Source of the DNA: an uncultured Opitutales bacterium
Lineage (GTDB): Bacteria; Verrucomicrobiota; Verrucomicrobiia; Opitutales; Seribacteraceae
Direction: 5' to 3'
Assembly (NCBI GenBank): GCA_943787575.1
Contig: CALSMY010000008.1
Span: forward strand, 1-64,000
Length of the DNA: 64,000 nt
In this document: positions 57,810 to 64,000 of the stretch, in pieces
Position numbering within the stretch: the stretch's first letter is position 1
Layout: each line of letters opens with the position of its first letter
The notes under the pieces: generated by a model
What the model was told of the DNA's origin: nothing
Seen by the model: the letters and a program-made list of their open reading frames with translations, nothing else
Database searches by the model: none
Position numbers and translations under genes: made by a program

Positions 57810-59361
57810 TTACCGAATATGGTTATCACTAGCGCTCCTTGGGTCAATTTCGTTTGGCATATGGGGGTGTTCTTCAGGAGATGAACAATCGGAAGAAACC
57901 AATCCAAATACAAAACCTATTCAAGTAGCGGTTCCTCCCGTTGACCTTAGTCCTGTGATTAGTATGAGAATTGAAGGTCGAACAGAAGAAGCCATCGAAC
58001 ATCTTCGGAACCTCATCGATAAACATCCATCCTCTGTCGAAGTTATGATCCAACTGGCACGTTGCTTAATGGATACTCAACAATTTTCTCTAGCTGCCTT
58101 TCGCTTCGAACAAGCCATGTCCTTAAATCCAGATAATTTGTTGGCCAAAGAAGTTGCGGAAGCCCATTACTTGGCTCGAGATTTTGATTCTGCAATTGAA
58201 CGCTATGCTCAATACCTCTCAACACAACCCGATGACCCTCCCGCTCAGCTTCGCTATGCACGAATGCTTGCCGATCAGGATAGAGCAACTGAGGCCTTGA
58301 ATGCATTTGCCAAAGCGAGTGCAAACGCCAGTGCTGACGATTGTTTGATTATGGGTAATTTATTTCTGCAAAAAAACCTGCTATCCCAAGCCAAACACTG
58401 GTATGGCGAATCTTCCCGTCGAACCGAATCCTCTCCCACGGAACCCTTATTAGGTTTACTCAGGGTGGCCAAAGCTGAAAATAATGAAGGGGATGCTGAG
58501 ACTATTATTCTAGCATTGGAGAAATCTGCCTCTGGTGCATTAGAGAGTACAAACTTATCAAACTTCTCGGCCAATCTTTTAAGGAAAAGAAGACTTGCGG
58601 ATTTTATCGCCCGGGGAATGGATGCGCGGGGAAAATCTGTCACCCAGCTCGCCTCTTCTTTGCTGGCAGGATCTCCCCCTTTATTTAGGAAGGAATCAAT
58701 CGTGACTAGTCAGTCGAAACTGCCCCCACCCCGCAACCCTGATGCCTCCTCGTCCGCTTTCGGCACAACATCCGAGAACGAACCAACCCAACCAACCCCT
58801 GTCGAAGAGACGATTGATCCGCCAAAGACACAAGCTATGAGCTTAGCTGATGCATTTGCTGCTCCTGTCGGTCAGACCGGCGATGCTTCGGGAGCTATAG
58901 ACTCTTCCCTTAATAAAGGCCAAAATGCCTATTTAGAAGGTGGTTACACAAGCGCTCTTCTTCATGCCCGCGATGCCCTTAAGAAAAACCCAGAAGATCC
59001 AGCAGCTTGGCGCCTATGTTCCCAAGCACACTTTCAATTGGGAGAAACCAACGAAGCAGAAATGACAATTCTTGAAGCCATTCGTCACCAACCGTTCGAC
59101 CTGGATATGCGTATGGACTACTTACGAATCGCCCGTGAAACACTGCCCAGCAAGAGATACCTGCAAGAGCTTGAAAAGGTGCGGGATCTATTTCCTGAAT
59201 CCACAGAAATTCTTTGGGAACTTGCTCGTCGTTATCAAATGGTTGAAAATATGCCTGTAACTGCAGCTATTCTTTATCGAAAAATTATCCAAATTGCCCC
59301 GGTCAGCAGTGCAATAGCTGGCCAAGCCGAAATCGAGCTTATCAAGCTCAAGGACCTTTAA
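57802..59361 (+). CDS. TPR-repeat lipoprotein
   Basis: 519 residues. Signal MFIYRIWLSLALLGSISFG with lipobox I-W-G-C at Cys23. N-terminal TPRs at about 50-200 (EEAIEHLRNLIDKHPSSVEV, AAFRFEQAMSLNPDNLLAKE, DSAIERYAQYLSTQPDDP), a Pro/Thr/Ser-rich linker at about 300-350, and C-terminal TPRs (YTSALLHARDALKKNPEDPA). Probably an outer-membrane scaffold; partner unknown. Upstream of dnaG by 43 bp. Confidence 0.82.
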   Translation: MFIYRIWLSLALLGSISFGIWGCSSGDEQSEETNPNTKPIQVAVPPVDLSPVISMRIEGRTEEAIEHLRNLIDKHPSSVEVMIQLARCLMDTQQFSLAAFRFEQAMSLNPDNLLAKEVAEAHYLARDFDSAIERYAQYLSTQPDDPPAQLRYARMLADQDRATEALNAFAKASANASADDCLIMGNLFLQKNLLSQAKHWYGESSRRTESSPTEPLLGLLRVAKAENNEGDAETIILALEKSASGALESTNLSNFSANLLRKRRLADFIARGMDARGKSVTQLASSLLAGSPPLFRKESIVTSQSKLPPPRNPDASSSAFGTTSENEPTQPTPVEETIDPPKTQAMSLADAFAAPVGQTGDASGAIDSSLNKGQNAYLEGGYTSALLHARDALKKNPEDPAAWRLCSQAHFQLGETNEAEMTILEAIRHQPFDLDMRMDYLRIARETLPSKRYLQELEKVRDLFPESTEILWELARRYQMVENMPVTAAILYRKIIQIAPVSSAIAGQAEIELIKLKDL

Positions 59362-59404
59362 ACCTTAAGATGATTGGCTGTCCTCAACCTACCCGTAATC
59401 CTTA

Positions 59405-61260
59405 ATGCCCCGACTTGCCGATGGTTTCGTAAATGAACTTAAGGGACGGATCGATCTCTACGATGTAATCAGTCCCTATGTTCAACTTAAAAAAAGTGGT
59501 GCAAGCTGGGTTGGACTTAGCCCGTTTAGCCAGGAAAAATCACCTTCCTTTTATGTTCATCCGGATAAAGGTTTTTTTAAATGTTTTAGTTCTGGAGAAG
59601 GAGGTGATGCGATTTCCTTTGTTCAAAAAATTGAAAACCTTGAATTCCCTGAGGCATTAGAACTGCTCGCTCAACGCTTCCAAATCCCATTGCGTTATGC
59701 AGAAGATTCCGGAAGTTCAGGCAAACCCACCGTTTCCCGTTCCTTGCGTGCGGATCTATACGAATTGCACAAATATACCACCGATTGGTTTCATCAAAGA
59801 TTATTGGATGAAAATGAGGATGCTGCCAGTGTTAGGAAATATTGGATTGAAGAAAGAGGCTTTTCCATGGAAACAGCCAATGAGTTTGGTATTGGTTATG
59901 CCCCGACCGACCCCTATGCCCTTGGTAAATTTTTATCTGCTAAAAATTTCCCTACCTCTACGTTGCTAAAATCTGGATTATTCCGAGAGGGAAGGGAAAA
60001 GGCATTGGCCCTGGAGTTTTTTGTGGAAGATTGATGATTCCAATCAGCGATAAAATTGGGCGTATTTGTGCTTTTACTGCTCGTAAACTTTCACAAACAC
60101 CTGAATGGGGGGATCGTAAATCCCCCAAATATGTAAATTCTCCTGAAACCCCCATCTTTGAAAAGGGTAATCTTTTGTTCAATCTCCACTTAGCCAACAA
60201 AGAAATATCTGAAGACAAAGAATTTCTCATGGTTGAGGGTCAACTGGATGCCATACGGTGTTGGACTATGGGCTTTCGCTCCGTAGTTGCACCACAGGGG
60301 ACAGCCTTCAAAGATAGTCAGGCTTTACTTCTCTTCCGCTCGCGCCCCAAAGGGGTTGTCTGTTTATTGGATGGTGATGCGGCCGGGCAGAAAGCCGCAC
60401 TCTCCTATGTATCCATTTTTCTCAAGGCGGGTTTGGAAGCACGCTTTGCTGAACTACCTGAGGGAAGCGATCCAGATCAAATTTTGATCAAAGGAGGTAC
60501 GGAAGCAATGCAACAGGTCATAGATGGTGCTCGTTCTATGGTTGAACATGTGGTCCGACAAAAAATACCTGACTTAAAAACCGCCACCCCCAAGCAGAAA
60601 GAATCCGTATGCCAATGGATGTTTGGCTCCCTCATTGAAGTTGATTCAAGAATTGCTCTGGAGGGATACCTCGAACAGCTTGCCAGATTACTTGCGGTAC
60701 CCATGGACGCGTTAAAGAGCGACTTTGTAAAATTCCGCAAAAATCGAACTCCGGCATACCGTCAACCCGCAAAAGAAAAAGAACTTTCTTTAAATTCACC
60801 TGATCGTTTGACAATTGTCGAAGAAGATCTATTGTTTGTCCTTTTGCATGACGACCGCCTCGCTAGTCCTCTTGCCCACACGCTTGACATGTCGTGGGTT
60901 GACCTGCGTCCAGTTTCCGGCCGAATTCTCGCTAAAATACTCTCCGAAACCCTTGCTGAAGGCAGTTGCCCTACCCGTGCTCAAATCGAAGAGTTATTGG
61001 AAGACGATAAGGAACGCGACTTATTCTATCGGTTGGTCATTCAAGAGATCGACCAATCCGAACCGGGCTTATTGTTGCGCTTGGCTCGGCAGTGCGTTTC
61101 TGTTTTATTTCTCCGACATCTTAAGCTTCAGGAAGATAATGTCTTCAACCAGTTAAAGAAAGCTGAAGACAACCCCGAAAAACTTAAGCAACTAAGCCAA
61201 GAGCTACGAGCCATTCGTCAAAAGAAAACCAATCCCCCGCCATTAGAAATTTATACCTAG
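59405..61260 (+). CDS. dnaG: DNA primase, frame broken once, zinc site degenerate
   Basis: Lays RNA primers at the replication fork. Begins ATG 59405. The zinc-domain region reads [18 protein letters not shown] then [17 protein letters not shown]; only Cys60 of the usual Cys/His/Cys/Cys set remains (Ser39, Ser42 and Ser63 replace the others). The first frame stops at 60034; the RNA-polymerase/TOPRIM part ([45 protein letters not shown]) starts at ATG 60034 in the next frame. One missing base before 60031 would give EDRLMIPIS and one protein of about 618 residues. TGATG reinitiation is an alternative. rpoD follows by 19 bp, the classic macromolecular synthesis order. Confidence 0.9.
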
Positions 61261-61279
61261 CAAGCAATACACCTCGATA

Positions 61280-63340
61280 ATGCCAACTCCCAAATCAGCA
61301 AAGAAGCCATCTGTTAAAGCGAAGTCCAAGACTTCTCCAACCAAGAGTAAACCAGCCAAGAAGTCTCCCCCGAAAGCTAAGACGGCAACTGCCAAGAAAG
61401 TGGTAAAAACTCCCGCTAAAACTACGAAGAGTAAAGCCACGGTTAAAAAGCAAACGCCCAAGGCCAAAGTTCCCACTAAAAAAACAGCAACCAAAGTAGT
61501 TGGAAAAAAAGTGACGGCTTCCAGTTCCGTTAAACCAAAACCGGCTTCAAAAAAATCTACTACAAAATCAAAACCTTTAGTTAAGGAAATCGTTGGCACT
61601 GCTAAAAAGAAAGTTTCTGCCAAAGAGGCAGCCAAGGCCGTTAGTAAAACTGCTGAGCCGCACGCCCTGAAGAATGAAATTACTGATAAAGTTCGGACCC
61701 TCATTCATTTATCCAGGGAACAAGGCTTTCTTACTTTTAAGGATATCGATAAATCGCTTCCAGAAATTGCGACCGACCCTGAAGAGTTACAAAATGTTAT
61801 TTCCATTTTTAATAACCTCGAAATCAAGCTTTTAGACTCTGCTGAGGTTGAAAAGTTTAAGAAAAACAAAGAAGAAAAAGAGGATGAAAGTGCCCGATCG
61901 AACCAAAGCGACATGCTTGACGATCCCGTCCGCATGTACCTCAAGCAAATGGGACAGGTGCCTTTGCTCTCTCGCGAAGAAGAGGTCGAAATTTCCAAAC
62001 GTATTGAAGTGGCAGAGATCGCTGCCCTCAAACGTATTTATTCCGTTTCCTTAACCGCTTCCTTTCACTTAGAAATCTGCCAAAAACTGATCGACAGGGA
62101 AGAACGTTTTGACCGAGTTGTTCTCGATAAAAAAATCGACAGTCGCGAGGCTTACTTCAAACTTTTGGCCAAGCAGGTAGACGCCTTGCAGAACTTGACC
62201 AAAAAGTTGGAAAATGCATGGAGCAGCTTTATCAGCGGTCCCAACCCAACTCAAAAGAAAAGAGCCTTAGGTAGGTTTAAAAAGTACGAAGCCGAACTTG
62301 AGCCTATTTTTAAAAAATGCTGTCTTAAATTAAAGGTTTTTGAAGATTATTTGCAGGAAATTGGCCCCGAACTCAAAGCAATCACTCGCAATGTCCACAA
62401 TGTGGAACTTGGCAAGAAAGACCCGGTTAAATTGAAACGTAAGGGCATTAAGATGGATCGGATCAAAAAAGAAGTTTCCGAAGCCCGAGAAAGGTTTCAT
62501 ATGGAACCGGATGAACTAATCCAGTTGGTCAAAGATATCCGTTTTTCCATGCGTGAAGCTCACAAGGCCAAGACCGAGATGGTGGAAGCAAACCTTCGCC
62601 TAGTCATTTCAATTGCCAAAAAATACACCAATCGTGGGTTGTCCTTTCTCGATTTAATTCAGGAAGGAAATATGGGCTTAATGAAAGCAGTTGAAAAATT
62701 TGAATACCGTAGGGGTTACAAGTTTTCCACCTATGCAACCTGGTGGATTCGACAAGCAATCACCCGCTCCATTGCTGATCAAGCCCGAACCATTCGTATA
62801 CCTGTACACATGATTGAAACCCTTAACAAGGTCATGCAGGTACAAAAACAATTGCTCCAAGAACTCGGACACGAACCAACCCCAGAAGAAGTGGCCAACG
62901 AAATGGGCCTAGCTCTCGACAAGGTCCAAGGAATCATGAAGATGGCCCAGCAACCCATCTCGCTTCAAAGTCCTGTGGGTGATGGTGACGATACCAGCTT
63001 TGGAGATTTTATCGAAGACAAAGGTGCAGAAAACCCCTACGACATGACTGCCTATTCCCTGCTTAGGGAAAAGATTATTGATGTGCTTGATTCCTTAACG
63101 GAACGGGAACGCAATGTACTCTCTTTACGTTTTGGATTAAAGGATGGGTATAGCCGGACTCTAGAGGAAGTGGGGCGCCAATTTAAAGTTACCCGGGAAC
63201 GAATCCGTCAGATCGAGGCAAAGGCTTTGCGAAAGATGCGTCACCCTACCCGTATTCGTCAATTACACGGCTTTTTCGAAGCCGACCAGAGTTCTGTTAA
63301 CAAACCTAAGCCTGAAGCCCTTCGCCAGTTAGGCCTCTAA
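61280..63340 (+). CDS. rpoD: Primary sigma factor RpoD with lysine-rich N-terminal extension
   Basis: Vegetative sigma-70. Residues 1 to about 130 are Lys/Ala/Thr/Ser/Pro-rich in short repeats ([20 protein letters not shown]), with no acidic residue until Glu103, like a histone H1 tail. Region 1.1 follows ([20 protein letters not shown]), then 1.2 ([20 protein letters not shown]), region 2 with the RPEL-like [20 protein letters not shown] and the -10 helix ([20 protein letters not shown]), region 3 ([11 protein letters not shown]) and region 4.2 ([20 protein letters not shown]). Intact over 686 residues. Directly behind dnaG. Confidence 0.96.
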   Translation: MPTPKSAKKPSVKAKSKTSPTKSKPAKKSPPKAKTATAKKVVKTPAKTTKSKATVKKQTPKAKVPTKKTATKVVGKKVTASSSVKPKPASKKSTTKSKPLVKEIVGTAKKKVSAKEAAKAVSKTAEPHALKNEITDKVRTLIHLSREQGFLTFKDIDKSLPEIATDPEELQNVISIFNNLEIKLLDSAEVEKFKKNKEEKEDESARSNQSDMLDDPVRMYLKQMGQVPLLSREEEVEISKRIEVAEIAALKRIYSVSLTASFHLEICQKLIDREERFDRVVLDKKIDSREAYFKLLAKQVDALQNLTKKLENAWSSFISGPNPTQKKRALGRFKKYEAELEPIFKKCCLKLKVFEDYLQEIGPELKAITRNVHNVELGKKDPVKLKRKGIKMDRIKKEVSEARERFHMEPDELIQLVKDIRFSMREAHKAKTEMVEANLRLVISIAKKYTNRGLSFLDLIQEGNMGLMKAVEKFEYRRGYKFSTYATWWIRQAITRSIADQARTIRIPVHMIETLNKVMQVQKQLLQELGHEPTPEEVANEMGLALDKVQGIMKMAQQPISLQSPVGDGDDTSFGDFIEDKGAENPYDMTAYSLLREKIIDVLDSLTERERNVLSLRFGLKDGYSRTLEEVGRQFKVTRERIRQIEAKALRKMRHPTRIRQLHGFFEADQSSVNKPKPEALRQLGL

Positions 63341-63406
63341 TTTATAACTCTTTAGATCTAATACAAAAAAGTTGCTCTGCCCAACTCTCCAAACTACCTT
63401 ATAATT

Positions 63407-63697
63407 ATGACAACATCATTCACACCCGCCCTCGCTTTTATTGGAAACTTTGGCGGAGGAGAAATTATTTTGATCTTTTTGATCGTACTTTTACTCTTTG
63501 GAGCCAAGAAAGTTCCGGAACTTTTTCGTTCCTTGGGCAAAGGAGTCAATGAGTTCCGCAAAGCAAAGAACGATTGGGAACAAGACATCCAAGATGTAAT
63601 GAGTCAGGAACCATTGGAGGATCATGACTTCAAGGAAAAAACTAAGCAGGCCAGCGAAAGCGTGCCTACCGAAGAAGAAAAACAATCGGCTAGCTGA
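63407..63697 (+). CDS. tatA: Sec-independent protein translocase subunit TatA/TatE
   Basis: 96 residues. One membrane helix (EIILIFLIVLLLFGA, about residues 20-34) is followed by the hinge LFGAKKVPELFRSLGKGVNE and an amphipathic helix, then an acidic tail. It forms the pore of the twin-arginine exporter with TatC, which would serve Tat substrates such as the DUF1501 protein here. tatC is not in the window. Terminated at 63743. Confidence 0.93.
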   Translation: MTTSFTPALAFIGNFGGGEIILIFLIVLLLFGAKKVPELFRSLGKGVNEFRKAKNDWEQDIQDVMSQEPLEDHDFKEKTKQASESVPTEEEKQSAS

Positions 63698-63701
63698 TTA
63701 T

Positions 63702-63732
63702 TAAAAAAAAGATCCGAATCATACGGGTCTTT
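63702..63732 (-). terminator. Terminator for the minus-strand YciH gene
   Basis: AAAGATCCG (63708-63716) and CGGGTCTTT (63724-63732) pair with one wobble around a 7-nt loop. On the minus strand the T-run (63709-63702) follows it. On the plus strand it has only three T. Confidence 0.75.
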
Positions 63733-63742
63733 CAAAAATTTT

Positions 63743-63774
63743 AAAGCCAAGGTGTTAATACCTCGGCTTTTTTA
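63743..63774 (+). terminator. Terminator for tatA
   Basis: AAAGCCAAGGT (63743-63753) and ACCTCGGCTTT (63760-63770) pair with one A-C mismatch around a 6-nt loop, followed by a T-run. It sits next to the oppositely oriented terminator at 63702. Confidence 0.75.
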
Positions 63775-63787
63775 TGGCTAGAAAAAA

Positions 63788-64000
63788 TTATCCGCCTGCA
63801 AGTACTGGTCGAAACCCCATCGCACGCATCCATTCCATAATTTCTGCACGCCTGTCTCCCTGAAGTTCCATGTCCTGACCAGACCAAGTTCCTCCAGTAC
63901 CTAAACTGTTTTTTAAACGTTTAAGCAAACGGTCCCGCTTGTTCTTGCCCAACCCAGGAGGTATACCACGAATCGTAGTAACTGTTTTCCCCCCTCTGCC
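63788..64000 (-). CDS. yciH: SUI1/YciH-family translation factor, C-terminal part, cut by window end
   Basis: The minus-strand frame open from the window edge reads RGGKTVTTIRGIPPGLGKNK, then RLLKRLKNSLGTGGTWSGQD and LQGDRRAEIMEWMRAMGFRP, stopping at 63788. This is the C-terminal SUI1 (eIF1-like) core found in bacterial YciH, which affects initiation fidelity. At least 70 residues are visible; the N-terminus lies beyond the window. Followed by its own terminator at 63702. Confidence 0.9.
   Translation of the reverse strand, partial: GRGGKTVTTIRGIPPGLGKNKRDRLLKRLKNSLGTGGTWSGQDMELQGDRRAEIMEWMRAMGFRPVLAGG

Noticed and set aside
61243-61704. Minus-strand reading frame of 153 codons, hydrophobic
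   Set aside because: Antisense to the lysine-rich rpoD tail; the Phe/Leu/Ala richness is just the complement of AAG/GCC-type codons.
1-64000. CRISPR arrays, prophage, rRNA operons and intact insertion sequences
   Set aside because: No spaced direct repeats, phage structural genes, rRNA or transposase motifs were seen on reading through the window.

Overview
The gene content points to a free-living, probably marine bacterium of the Verrucomicrobiota (Opitutae/Puniceicoccales-like). The clues are planctomycete/verrucomicrobial protein families (PSCyt1-PSCyt2-PSD1 cytochromes, a DUF1501 Tat protein, SHD1 repeats), separate GltX and GlnS, and an RpoD with a lysine-rich front extension. This placement is inferred from gene families only. 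No rRNA, tRNA, CRISPR array, phage or intact insertion sequence was recognised.

Layout. 1-5 kb: tail of one PSD1 protein, an L-rhamnose mutarotase, then a cytochrome/PSD1 plus DUF1501 pair. 5.4-11 kb (minus): small secreted and membrane proteins, purU and carB behind an attenuator-like leader, and a short-chain-dehydrogenase-like gene. 11.3-17.5 kb (plus): gltX, glnS, then an MFS transporter with a Gfo/Idh/MocA oxidoreductase, closed by a strong terminator. 17.7-28 kb: a decayed outer-membrane barrel gene, sufT-sppA (minus), a conserved unknown, a methyltransferase, and a minus run of glcD, a three-repeat SHD1 protein and an endo/exonuclease/phosphatase protein, followed by an SBF-like transporter. 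28.2-33.1 kb: a compact folate operon (HAD hydrolase, pabB, pabA, pabC, folP, folB, folK). 33.4-36.9 kb: purE, purK and queC-queD-queE. 36.9-40.7 kb: a DNA-damage set (HMCES/YedK, Lhr-type helicase, PdeM phosphoesterase). 40.9-44.8 kb: a cysteine-rich mini-lipoprotein, DAHP synthase, a MORN-like lipoprotein and an NtrC-type regulator without a DNA-binding domain. 44.9-54.8 kb: a conspicuously AT-rich surface-glycan island with a GT29 sialyltransferase-like gene, several glycosyltransferases and methyltransferases, and a 680-residue unknown. 54.8-64 kb: a coiled-coil protein, acylphosphatase, a TPR lipoprotein, and dnaG-rpoD-tatA, ending in a YciH/SUI1-type factor.

A feature of the whole window is that many genes have their conserved sequence split between reading frames by apparent single-base indels. 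They include sufT, sppA, folK, purE, the helicase, pdeM, the NtrC regulator, dnaG and most island genes. Because essential single-copy genes are hit too, consensus sequence error is the simplest explanation. I give such genes as one feature spanning all their pieces and state where the frame changes.

The most interesting items are the eukaryote-style sialylmotifs in the glycan island, a DnaG that has lost three of four zinc ligands, the histone-H1-like extension on RpoD, a candidate conditional terminator in front of carB, a possible PurE-PurK fusion hidden by one missing base, and a GAFTGA regulator with no helix-turn-helix.
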